From Trebouxia sp. TZW2008 (lineage: Eukaryota; Chlorophyta; Trebouxiophyceae; Trebouxiales; Trebouxiaceae), in NCBI GenBank assembly GCA_002118135.1, contig BDIU01000154.1, forward strand, positions 165 through 64,164: 64,000 bases of DNA, given 5' to 3'. Each line of letters starts with the position of its first letter. The first letter of the stretch is position 1. Both the position numbers and the translations under genes were made by a program. Under the pieces are notes generated by a model. That model did not search any database. It was not told the DNA's origin and worked only from the letters and a program-made list of their open reading frames with translations. Positions 27,901 to 36,357 of this stretch are shown piece by piece.

Positions 27901-28180
27901 AGGAGACGTGCTGCGCTGAATTGGTACTCTGCACAGTCAACAGGATGAGCAATTCCATGCATAGCCTGCTCCATGACGCCTCTGGCAATACTCACAGGTA
28001 AGATGTGTCGGCAGACTGCAAAAGCGCCAATACTTGTTGCAGCACGGCAGGCTGGCGATCTAGCTGAGCGGATGCATCGCCCGATGCTGATGCTGCTGAA
28101 GTGAGTTCGGGCAGTATCGGTAGTGGCAGTAAGGGAGCAAGGTCCGTCTGCGACAAGTTAGACAATCGCTGTGGATACAT
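9901..28180 (-). CDS. SCC2: Sister-chromatid cohesion protein SCC2 (Nipped-B/NIPBL), cohesin loader
   Basis: SCC2 with SCC4/MAU2 loads cohesin on chromatin in the nucleus. The start at 28180 gives an N-terminus like plant SCC2 (LSQTDLAPLLPLPILPEL), followed by recognisable blocks in order: MPKQMYKEELIDKLVGF (about 26700), LPCLPVGKRCPRDYVIGD (25040), SVRQISIDLLGLIAAQLYKD (23730), LLLDFLADRQQQKD (23310), AKAVKALGLVAETDPRLLAS (22570), the diagnostic HEAT exon SVREAAVDLLGKHI...GLSVRKRAVNIMWESC (22139-21840), VKEKALEGLGLLF (18600), RRRALEVMEAVLRGG (16400) and DEPYSLVHLIN (13950). The basic/acidic tail has RKRARRTNSM, SSKSKGSTRGKPRKRLK, then YEDSDEDEFDECGE and the stop at 9901. The roughly 18 kb length comes from many introns filled with tandem copies of neighbouring exons. 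Exact exon borders in the duplicated zones are uncertain. The minus-strand TGTAA sits about 110 bp past the stop. Confidence 0.9.
10340..10700. repeat. Two-copy tandem repeat, about 180 bp, in SCC2
   Basis: The stretch around 10345-10500 resembles 10525-10685. Shared landmarks are CTCAATGGT, a GCCAGCA-ATGCT block, CAGCAG-TTTG and CCTGGTGACT-GTCATCATG. The right-hand copy is the one that codes for the Asp-rich SCC2 segment near AHDDESPGLDV. The left copy lies in the next intron and is degenerate. Confidence 0.6.
10830..11350. repeat. Five-copy tandem repeat of about 125 bp in SCC2
   Basis: Units contain AAGACCTGCAGCAAGAC, GTAGCCATTA-CTTGACATAC, TTTGCAAGATGTG and GTAGCTGGCTCGCTA, starting near 10848, 10970, 11097, 11205 and 11310. 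In minus translation, three successive units read as variants of TADYSEPAT plus KTTSCKR, each preceded by an acceptor-like TGCAG. The unit nearest the downstream exon runs into the basic SCC2 segment RKRARRTNSM. The leftward units stay open, while those past 11112 decay. Confidence 0.8.
12180..12345 (+). repeat. CCCA-rich minisatellite in an SCC2 intron
   Basis: Short units of the form AAGCCCACC/AGCCCAYN recur about a dozen times between 12195 and 12340. The stretch from 11360 to 13440 otherwise shows little that I can assign to exons, apart from a possible short minus-strand exon near 12510-12600. Confidence 0.7.
13150..13450. repeat. Three-copy repeat of about 116 bp in SCC2
   Basis: Copies begin near 13163, 13278 and 13397. 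Each holds GCACACATGCTG, CCTT-AA-CTGCCAGG, TTGCTG and, in the first two, CCAGCCTGCAAAGCAC. It is intronic relative to the SCC2 exon ending near 13586. Confidence 0.75.
13586..14230 (-). repeat. SCC2 exon plus a decayed upstream copy
   Basis: The functional exon (about 14050-13586, minus) encodes IRRLLAFCARAAAGLPFKRC, DEPYSLVHLINSTILRRG and an Ala/Gln-rich stretch. Positions 14230-14085 carry a second copy of the same coding block, with matching phrases such as CTGTTGGC-TT-TGTGCT, GCGCTG-GA-AGCC and TACTC-CTGGT-CACCTCA. The corresponding Leu-Ala-Phe-Cys-Ala frame there is closed by TGA, so the copy is a relic. Confidence 0.7.
14590..14985. repeat. Three copies of an SCC2 exon edge
   Basis: GTGGGAGTACAGG-TGC-CA followed by CCC-TTGCCCAA-CTCAGGC and TTGACCTGCA occurs near 14595, 14755 and 14925. 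The first belongs to the open minus-strand exon with GQGLGNLYSHLLQSDRSLRL. The other two lie in the flanking intron and lack its continuation. Confidence 0.7.
15290..15370. repeat. Short tandem repeat of about 24 bp
   Basis: Four units of the type CAAATAGCACATAGCGCGTGTA-CT lie between 15280 and 15365, inside an SCC2 intron. Confidence 0.7.
15750..16440. repeat. Four tandem copies around one SCC2 exon
   Basis: The block GGCA-CTGG-GGATCAGTGGCCAAGGCAA, followed by a GGGGCAGCATTTCAAG-like tail, recurs near 15793, 15955, 16158 and 16327. The last lies in the open exon that reads SAVSTLFALATDPSRCH on the minus strand. Between units are repeated CAAACAGACT-TTGAACA phrases. Only the rightmost copy keeps the full HEAT-like coding context. 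Confidence 0.75.
17730..17995 (-). repeat. Duplicated SCC2 exon (LQSEEQGLKAK)
   Basis: The minus-strand exon reading LQSEEQGLKAKQEETAEAAQ (about 17830-17660) has a second copy at about 17975-17890 reading LQSEEQGLKAK followed by a changed frame. They share CCGACTGGGTCTGCCAG-TGTGCA and GCAGTCTC. The right-hand copy is shifted by loss of a few bases, so it probably does not code. Confidence 0.7.
19085..19450 (-). repeat. Duplicated SCC2 helical exon
   Basis: Two minus-strand copies read VVSGAVHALCMLAGLSQSAG (19260-19080) and VVSGAVHALCMFGRLSWSAG (about 19430-19310). Both continue into LLNMYM-QL. Both begin after an acceptor-like sequence and stay open. They are candidate mutually exclusive or alternative exons, or a recent duplicate plus the original. 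Confidence 0.75.
19930..21090 (-). repeat. Array of SCC2 HEAT-exon copies
   Basis: The segment VLHAFCQADVTLCMPAQDPA occurs in full or near-full form about four to six times on the minus strand, near 20350, 20540, 20690, 20860 and more weakly near 20940 and 21030. A second segment, AEAAQDLELDL-Q-INAHHFV, occurs twice near 20000 and 20120. One combination (20356-20090) reads through into ARCLAPYLKICPADLALPKP and RRAAERLLCILSVVSALMG, the likely authentic exon. The others break soon after the repeated core. Confidence 0.8.
21240..21660 (-). repeat. Duplicated SCC2 exon edge (AAGSGIHLPLE)
   Basis: The minus-strand exon reading EAAGSGIHLPLEPSNPLLAI (21490-21240) has a partial copy at 21650-21540 reading EAAGSAIHLPLEASSP. 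Both are preceded by a CAGCAG-TGGCAG-AGCT tract. The second copy ends early. Confidence 0.75.
24290..24480. repeat. Three-copy repeat of about 62 bp in SCC2
   Basis: CTG-CAATCTG-TAT-CTG-AGCTGCTAGCACAGCAAGCAGAGACA recurs near 24310, 24370 and 24432. It is intronic. Confidence 0.7.
25020..25270. repeat. Tandem copies at an SCC2 exon start
   Basis: CAGCACCTGTGTCAA-AC-TCTT followed by CA-AGTGCTTTGCAGAGGAGG and CACAA-CACCTGCA appears at about 25048-25120 and 25150-25230, with a remnant near 25255. The left copy is the coding one, reading CPPLQSTLLEEVLTQVLPCL on the minus strand. Confidence 0.75.
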
Positions 28181-29007
28181 CTCAGAAATCAGCTATTGAG
28201 CAGCATCGCATCCGCTCAAAAGCTGGGCTGTTCCAGAGCTTGACTATTGTAAAGCGCTTGCGAGCAAGAGGCCATAATTGTTACGTTTACCGTTGTCGAT
28301 CTTGGTCAAGCTTAGCATGAACGCAGCATGAACGAAGCATGGGCCAGCATGAATGCATGAAGATGGATCTTCAATCAAGCAGCAGGTCATTGCTGCTGAA
28401 GGCATTGGAGTATCAAAATGGCATGCACTTCAGCTGCGTGCAACGCTGACATGTTGCATCTGCTGTCTATGATCGTAAATTCATCATGATTAGCACAGGG
28501 TTTTTTTCACTGCAACGCAGTATCATGACTACACATGTCAGCTGGCATGCATATGGCCAAAAGTGCGATGCCCACCTCCAAGCACAGGTGCACGCAAGTT
28601 TGGAGGCAGCTTGCTGCTAAACGCAGGACGGATACACGAAACCCCTATCGGCTGGTCAGCACAGTGTAGCAGCATGCAACATTCAGGTCGGAACCCTAAA
28701 AATGCCCTGCCGCCCTGCCCTTGAGGGCCTGCTCAGCTACTTGCTGAGTGCTGCTCAATCGCAGCAAAAAGCGCTAAAGCAACGTCTCTTGCTCCAAGAC
28801 CTGTGTCCGTCAGCATGGCAGGCTTTCCATCAAGTTCGACACTTGTTTTAGCGATGGTATGCAAACGCACACAGTGTATCAATCGTTGAGGCTTTGCGCA
28901 GTCTGCCAGAGTGATCACTAGGCAGCAACAGCCAGCTACAGACCGTTGGCTGTTTGTTTGGGGCCGTTTGACATCAGCGGTAAAAGTAAATCGTCATCTC
29001 AGTTGAT
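28181..29007. promoter_or_regulatory. Divergent CpG-rich region upstream of SCC2
   Basis: This region separates the SCC2 start (minus, 28180) from the hypothetical gene start (plus, 29008). It is CpG-rich compared with the SCC2 body, consistent with a bidirectional promoter. A 61-codon minus-strand frame at 28733-28918 (ending in GARDVALALFAAIEQHSASS) lies within it. I cannot assign it and do not call it a gene. Confidence 0.5.
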
Positions 29008-31076
29008 ATGGACCCGGTTGCAATTGCCTGCGCATCGAAGCACTCACTTGCGACTGATCGAGAGAAGGAAAACTTGGATCAGATAGTTGCGTTTGGCAAA
29101 AATGCCAAAGGGTTGAAACTCACAGGCGATCCAGGTGATGAGTTGACATGCTACATGTGTCGTGCTCGACAATGCGGATCATGAGTGCGAAGGCTGCGTT
29201 GAGGAGGCCATGTTTATACAGCCGTGAATGCATTGTCAAGCGTGCAAGTCTGACGTCAAAGACGTCGGTCGATACTTCCGGCCAGCCACACACTTCAATC
29301 CGACTGATTGATTGCTTACAGGTCGCATGCCTAGGTCTGCTCTGCGGCACCCGTTGCTGGGGTTGTACCCCTGCGGGCAGGTGGGGCAAAATTTCTCAGG
29401 CTGTCCACTGCTCATATGCTGTGCAATGCTGTGAATTACCAATAAGCATGACTTGCCAAGCCAATCCGTGCTGCATCTCTCCTGGATGATGCTGCTTTCA
29501 GAATGTGAAACAAGGCACAGGACACTGATGCTCAAGTTTTGCATGACAGCTTTTGCCTTCTGCAGGGAGAAGCAGCTCAAGTGATTTCCAGCAAGCTGCA
29601 CGCTGCAGCGCCCACTGCTAATGTCCCACTGTCATCCAGTCCTGAGCTGTTGACACCAATTGGGGCAAGCACTGTAAGCTCTCAACCTGTCACAGCATGC
29701 TGAGGCTACCATGTGATCAGCTCCACAAGCACCAGACCTGACAGTTTCACCGATTGCTGCTGCAGCCACTGATATCTCCACATCTGAAGGAGCTCAGCTC
29801 AAGTCCTGCAAGCGCTCAAGCATCGCCAGCTCTCCAAACAGACACCAGGTGTTCTACATGCTGCTTCTATGCAGCAGCTTGAAGTTGCATCTTTGAGGAC
29901 GCAATCTTAGCCTCAGTCTCGCTGAGGCCTCGCGCTGGCTCACTTTCACCATGTTCTTTGCAGGAATGCAGAGAATGCAGCACTGGCTGCAGCTGCCTCA
30001 AAGGCGCACACGGAGACCTCGCCTGATGGTTCAGCAGCTGATGTTGCAAGTTCAGTGAGCGCGACTGCCAGGCTTGGTGTGGCCCCTGAGCGTCAGCGCA
30101 CCAGGGCAAACCCCAGGGCCCTGCTGAGGCTCAGGTACTGACCGTATGGCATATAGGATGCAACAGTACTGCGGTCTCTTGCTGTGAAGCAGCTGTGAAA
30201 ATGTAGAGCTTTGCTCCTCATGGCAGCGTCTGTGTATAAAAGTGTCCTCCTGTCAAGTGTCTTTACATCAACAGCTTGCTGCAGCATGTTTGCATGGCGC
30301 CAGGATCTCGTCATTGCTGTCTGGTGTAAGTCATAGCTGAAAGCCACTGTCACACAAGACACAGGAGACCTTTGAAGCAGACTGTCAAATGCTTGACTCA
30401 GATGTCTGCCTGAGGCATATTACTACGTGCATGCAGAGTACGCCGAGCCCTGACGCTTCAAGCAGAAGCTGGAGAGACAAGGGACCTCAAGAGGCCAGCA
30501 TGCGCAGCCCGCAGTGCATGCAGCAAGTCTGTTGGGGACCTCAACCTGAGTGGAGCGCGCCTACAAAGTGCTGCATGGGCAAACCTGAGCCGCTCTGCTG
30601 ATTGGCCAGCAAGCTCAGCTGCCTGCATTCGCAAGCGCACGGTGAGCACCACTGTAAATGCTGCAAAGTACAGCAAGCTTGTGACATGCACATAACAGAC
30701 AGGCAAGACAGAGATATCCCATCTGTCAAGTATGCATTAGAGACAGCTTTGCTTGAAAGGTCTGGGTGGTGCCTTTTTTGTTTGCATGGTGCCTCTCAGG
30801 TTTGCATGGTGCCTCCTGTTTGTGCTTCTTCTGCCGTCCAGCAAAAGAGCAGCAGCTTCTGCTGCTGAATCAAATGTGATGCAGTCAGCTCACATCAATC
30901 TTGTTCAGGAGGAAGGCACTGGATATGAGATGCCCAACAAGAGCTCAAAGCATGATGGGCAGAGCCGCAGCTTGCAGTCCGCAGCAGACTGTCTGGCACA
31001 AATGTGCATTCAAGACAAAGCACACCGTGACAAAGCTGGTGCCGCTACTGTCACACTTACGGAGCAGCAGGCATGA
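29008..31076 (+). CDS. Hypothetical protein, Ala/Ser/Arg-rich
   Basis: I do not recognise the family. Exons 29008-29134, 29322-29380 and 29566-29673 join in phase and give MDPVAIACASKHSLATDREK, then PRSALRHPLLGLYPCGQ, then a Ser/Pro segment. Further open blocks bounded by splice motifs are near 29731-29849, 29965-30133, 30451-30640 and 30832-31076, with a final stop at 31076. Their phases do not all agree, so at least one border or an exon is missing. The protein is low-complexity with a basic patch (GVAPERQRTRANPRALLRLR) and no membrane segment, which suggests a nuclear or cytosolic disordered protein. An AATAAA lies about 100 bp after the stop. Confidence 0.45.
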
Positions 31077-32149
31077 TGCCATGCAGAGCTGGCATGCTGT
31101 ACACATTGACGGGTACTGGGTTCTTCAAAGTTAGTTGTCACCAACACTGCATACATTTGTCATACTAGAAGCTGCAATAAAGAGCGTCTTGTATCATGGG
31201 ATTTACTTTCCTGCTTGTGTAGCCATTGTCTTTCTTCTGACCGATCTTTATGTAGCTAGTCTTGTATTTTTCACGGCCGAGGCCTGATAGAACCAATCAA
31301 ATTTTCACCAGTTTTGTGTCTGTTAGTTGCTTTAGCTCACTGATTAGTGGTACTGTCAAGCGATAGATCCATCATGAATGTCAGGATGCTGCTGGGGCGG
31401 GCCTGCAATCAACTCTTGTTGGAAGTTGTTTAGAGTCCAGGACAGATGCAAGATTTTACTGCCAAAAGCATAAGTTGCTGAAGACTAAGGATTGTACTTT
31501 GATTGTACTGACTGATATAAGACTTGATGATAAATGTTGATAGGCCTGACACTGCTGGCACATGACAACCTTTAATCACGCACATCAAAATACTAGCTGC
31601 TCCACCACAGTACGGATAAGCAGATGTTCAAGAAAAGCCGCGGTATCAAGCATACTGCATGTTGCATACTTTGTACGTGGGGCTGATGTTGAGGGCTAGT
31701 GGTGTTTGCACAACATTGGCATTTCCACATTCAGGGGTGGACAATAAACTGCTCCCTGGCATCTTGGTATGTCATTGAGCTGCTTGCAATGATCATACCC
31801 GGGTACATATCCTTCATCTATACAGACCCCACGCGACCCTTGCTGTTCAGTTTGCTGCTGCTAGAGAACAGCTTATGCTATTACAAAGTCTATTGCGAGC
31901 AGAGGCGGTTTGGGATTTCTGTTTACAAGCAGCAAGCCGCAAAACCTTGACCAAAAAGGGAGGGGGAGAGGACAGGATTTAGCCCTCATGCATCAGTAGC
32001 ACAAAGCCTCTGCAAGAATGTAGGAGCTGCAAAATTCATTTACACAATCAATGGCAACGCATGACATCAGCATATGCTGCACCTCAGCTGCATCCCTGTC
32101 TGCATTGACACGTATGCACATTTCCAGAACTGTGATGCAGAGGTGGCAG
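31077..32149. other. Intergenic stretch with one two-helix open frame
   Basis: This stretch lies between two convergent genes. A plus-strand frame at 31699-31950 encodes 83 residues with two hydrophobic segments (ASWYVIELLAMIIPGYISFI and RPLLFSLLLLENSL) and follows a CAG acceptor-like site at 31733. It may be an exon of an unrecognised membrane protein or chance. Nothing else coding is evident. Confidence 0.3.
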
Positions 32150-34207
32150 TCATGACTTGTTTTCTTTCGACTGCCGTGCCCTTTGTATCAAAGGTTCCAG
32201 CTGCTGTTTGTCTGCTAGCGTTTTGAGAAAGTTGAAAAGAAATGGAATGTAATTGTGCTTGCGCCTGATATTCTCATTATGCCAATCCTGCTGCTTTTCT
32301 GTCTCCTGCTCAAGCTGTTGTTGCACCCTGCAACCAAAGACAGCCTAGTACGCTCTTGCAAAAGTAGATTGTGCATTCCATTGCAGTTCCAGCTTGCAGC
32401 TATGCGTTCCAAAGATGCCAAAGATGCCGCTGGCAGGCAGGATGGCTCCAATGTAAGATATCATGAAAGTCAGCGGTGGAGTGAGAGCTATACCTGCTCA
32501 GATTCTGCTGCACTTCAAAAAGCTTTTGCTGCAGAGCTTCCTTGTCCTTGGGTAGCTCATCATCAGTCTCCATTGCAACAACTCCACTGGTGCCTGCATT
32601 ATGCAGCATGGCTCGTCAGTTCAAATTGCTCAGCTGTCATGGTGAAATGCATCAGTGCTGCATGCAGCACCTGCTCGAAGCCTGCATGAAGCACAGGTAC
32701 TGCTCAATATGCAGTTTCTAGCAAATTGTTGCCATTTTCTCATGCGGCCTCTTGCACAATAACAATGGCCAACAAAGCTTTTTGAGCACTCTTGTCAATA
32801 GCTAGAGGGTTCACCCGCATCTTCTGTCATTCTTTGCTGTATACTGTCATGTAGCTTCTGCAACTGTTCCAGTTCCTGAGAGTACGCTTCTTTGCGGTTC
32901 TTAATGACTGCCATCAGGTTGAAGCGGATCTCAGACTTTGAGTAGCGCTCTGTTCGCTCTGTGATAGCTGGCACCGCCTTATCAAGCCAATCATCCTGAA
33001 AGCCACTGCATCAAAGTGGCTCCATGATGCAAATGATCAAAGCTGGATCATGCATGCCAGTCTCCTGATTCTGAACATCTCGACCAATATCTTGTGATGG
33101 TCCAATGCAACTGAATGCAGAGCTGCAAATGAATGAGGTGGGCAGCATTGTGAGCTTTGCCTGCAACATGTGACTCAACATGAATTGCAGTTCAGGCTGG
33201 AGACTGCGTGAAGGTAACTACATACCTCAGTACATTCTGCAATCTTGATTGGACCTGGCTTCAGGCCATCTAACTCGTACAAGGCGCCATCCACAGGGAC
33301 ATACGAGATGAAATGATACGCCTCGTCATCTTTGTCAGCGGCTTTAGCTTCATCTGGAACTATAGGCTGTGGTGGTGAGAAGCTGTTGTGAGCCTGCCGT
33401 ATGCTCTCGCTGTTACTGATTGCTAAGCCTGCACAGAAATTCCTGCTTATCACTGGTGCACGTTTCAGCATCAGTGACATGCAAACAATGCAGCTGGCAT
33501 GCATCCCTTGCAGAATCTGTACAGAAAGACTGGCAACCTGGTACAGCCTGGTCAGCTGGCAGAAGCATTCCTGTGAAGTTCAATATGCATGGATGTGTAC
33601 CTTTAAGGTCAGGAGTAAAGTCTGCTGTGAAGCTTTTGAAGTCTGTGAGCTGTTGTCCAAGTTCAAGGTGTGGACAATTCAGCAGGACTGAAAGAATGGC
33701 TTGTGTGGCGCAGGCATTATTGATGACCTGATTTGCAAAGAATATTTTGCCATGGTAATCAGACTCTGGAGGTCTGAGGTCTGTTTCTTGCCTCCACTTG
33801 AACAGAAAAATCAGCCCGTATACAGGCCTGCAAGTTGCATGCAGCACTGCCATTGCCTGCTCAACAGATACCTCAATGAAGCCAAAACAGTGAATTTGGT
33901 CGATCACAATCACCTGAGTGCTGACAGAGTCTGCTGGTCCAACGAGTACAGTTCCTCCATCTACAGCATAGTCTTGGTCTCGGAAGAGCTGCATTGAGAA
34001 ATTACAGGGAAAAACTGCATCTGTGAGACTACAGGTTTACCTGTACACCTTGCACGCCCATGTTTTGTATGAGCTCGGTGAAAACTCCCGGATCAGACTC
34101 TGCAGGTACACGGCATTAGGCAGCGTCAGCATGCGATCGAGGAAAGGCACGTACGCCATTGCCATCAACGCACCGATTGTCGTCCATGTCTCGTTTTGGC
34201 CTGCCAT
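32150..34207 (-). CDS. UCHL5: Ubiquitin C-terminal hydrolase UCH37/UCHL5
   Basis: This is a family C12 deubiquitinase that trims ubiquitin chains at the proteasome (via RPN13) and in INO80. Eight exons join in phase: 34207-34174, 34099-34041, 33960-33914, 33827-33601, 33428-33226, 32995-32815, 32593-32494 and 32327-32150. The start reads [20 protein letters not shown], as in animal UCHL5. The catalytic Cys is in [11 protein letters not shown], the His in YHFISYVPV and the Asp in LYELDGL. All three are intact. The UCH37-specific C-terminal domain is present: [20 protein letters not shown], a coiled coil, then [18 protein letters not shown] and a basic tail. The length of about 340 residues matches the family. 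It is head to head with the eS12 gene, only about 250 bp apart. TGTAA occurs on this strand about 105 bp past the stop. Confidence 0.93.
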
Positions 34208-34455
34208 GCTGGCACGCAACAGGCCAAGTTGCTTGTGTCAGCATTCTGGTCAAAGCTGTGCCACTTTAAACGAAGCATGGAAGAAGACAAAAGGAATTGG
34301 CACAAGCATTTTTAGGGTTTCGCCGCCGAGGTGAGTTACACTTTGTCAAACTTGTTGCAGGTCTCTTCGCACTTTCAGACGTTGAGTGCAATCACCCCGG
34401 CGACAGTCGGGCTCATTTTCAGACAGGGAGACAGAACTTTCTGTCGAGGACCAAC
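34208..34455. promoter_or_regulatory. Compact bidirectional promoter, UCHL5 / eS12
   Basis: Only 248 bp separate the two divergent start codons, so both promoters and 5' UTRs must fit here or share elements. The flanks are CpG-rich. I see no convincing TATA box. Confidence 0.6.
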
Positions 34456-35682
34456 ATGTCTGACACGTGAGCCTTGCCTCTATCAGCTGCAGCGCAATGC
34501 TCACAGACGCAGCAGAGCAACGAGACGTGCGATCTAATATTGATCATTCTGGTGCTGCAGCGAAGAAACTCCTGATGCCCCTGTGGCCACAGAAACCGCA
34601 GCAACCCCCGCTCCTGGGGAGCCCATGGATGTCAACACTGCTGTCAAGCTTGTGCTAAAAAAGGCTTTGGCTCATGATGGTCTTTCCCGCGGTCTGCGGG
34701 AAACAACTCGCGCCATCGAGAAGAAGGAAGCTCAGCTTTGCATCCTAGCAGAGGACTGCGACCAGCCAGACTACAAGAAGCTTGTTGAGGCACTTTGTGC
34801 AGAGAACAATGTACACTTGCTGTCTGTACCAGAGGCCAAGCAGCTTGGTCAGTGGGCAGGGGTAAGGTTCACCTGACTTTGCCTAGCTGGTCAGTGCCGA
34901 TTCACATGGTACTTATCACATTGCCGCTTGCTCAATGTCATCAAGAGAAGCATTTAGCTCCCTTGTAATGCATCATGCTGCCACGCTGATTGCTATGTAC
35001 ACTCTGACGTGAAGACATACCATATCCTTGAGATGTTTGGTCAGCCTTGTAAATGCAGATACAGCTAGTGTTGCGAATGTACTCTGCTCGCTCTCAGATT
35101 TTCCTGAGGGATGTGAGGAACTGCGGGTTGCTTCTGCTCACAGAGGCTTCTGTCCTGATAACTAATCAGACATTTGTTTCCTTTTCTCTTGGACTTCCAA
35201 CTTATGGGGAGTACTTGCTTTGCAGCTCTGCAAGATTGACCAGGAAGGAGAGGCACGCAAGGTTGTGGGCTGCTCATCAGTTGTTGTCACCGTAAGTCAC
35301 TTCACTTTGACTGCTATGTTTCTGATTCATGTGGTCCATCACACTACGTCTCATGCATGTGGTCCATTACACGCTGTGTCATGCTCTGCGTGCAGTTAGC
35401 TGCTATGTTCTTCATGCCAAGGACCTAAGACTTGTGTGTCTCATGCTCTGCTCAACCTAAGCCGCTACCGTTTTATACCAAGAGGGTTGGCATCATGTGT
35501 TATGCTTTGCTTGATCTTGGCCACTATGATTGTGATGCAAATTGCTTCTTAGTGTTGTGTTGCATATATTGCTTATGGATGCGCAATTCACCGCTCAAGT
35601 AGTCGCTCAAATTGATATGCAGGAGTATGGTGAGGAGACTGAGGGTCACTCAGTCCTGCAGGAGTACCTCAAGAATAAATAG
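34456..35682 (+). CDS. RPS12: Cytosolic 40S ribosomal protein eS12 (RPS12)
   Basis: Exons 34456-34466, 34561-34861, 35226-35291 and 35623-35682 join in phase to give a protein of about 145 residues, the usual eS12 size. Key blocks are LVLKKALAHDGLSRGL, ARE-type IEKKEAQLCILAEDCD, KLVEALCAENNVHLLSV, LGQWAGLCKIDQEGEARKVV and the C-terminus LQEYLKNK. It folds as an L7Ae-like RNA-binding domain in the beak of the 40S subunit. The first exon is tiny: it supplies MSD and the first two bases of the next codon (Thr), an arrangement common in ribosomal protein genes. TGTAA lies about 15 bp after the stop. Confidence 0.96.
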
Positions 35683-36357
35683 ATGTCTTGACCGACATGT
35701 AACATACAATCTGCAAATGGTCAAAATGATACTCATGCATTTGGCGTATGCTGGGTCTGCAGTGCTGCATAACAACAAGTATCAAAGCATTGCATATGGC
35801 AGATGCAATGCACATGTGATTGGCTGTGCAAATCCCTACATGCATTCCACCTGACACTGGTCTACAAGGATGCTGTTGTTGTGGGTTAGTGCTACAAGTC
35901 AGGGGTATGTTGCTGGGCCTGTTTGAGTGACGCTGATTTCAAGGCTGTCTTGCTTTCGAAATTCAAACTAGGCCGTGCTGTGGTCACTAAATAACATAAA
36001 ACATTGTGGGTGCTTTGTGATTCACAGCAAATCACCTTCCCAGGCTCTGTCTCCTGGGGAGGGTGAAAGCATCACAGCAACCAAAACCATTCTCACTCTT
36101 GCTCTGGAGTATACATTCAAGCAAAAGCTGACATGACATCATCGAAACTCTTGACATCAACAGCATGTCCAGCAGCTCAAACACCCGAAGTCTAACCCAA
36201 ACAATCATGCAAATGATGTGGAGAGCCTGCATAGCGACAGCATGGTGCTGAAGCACCAGCACAGTTGACACAGACAACGGAGTAGGCGCATTACAAAAGT
36301 GCATGAGCTTTCTTTACAAATGTCAGCATTCTACAACAGCAGTCAGCAGACGCAGTT
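35683..36357. other. Convergent intergenic region
   Basis: This holds the 3' ends of eS12 (plus) and the coiled-coil gene (minus). A TTACA near 36292 is the minus-strand TGTAA of the latter. No coding frame is supported. Confidence 0.5.

Noticed and set aside
30458..30706. Leu/Arg/Ala-rich minus frame
   Set aside because: It looks protein-like, but the acceptor near 30450 and donor near 30640 fit the plus strand, where the frame is also open.
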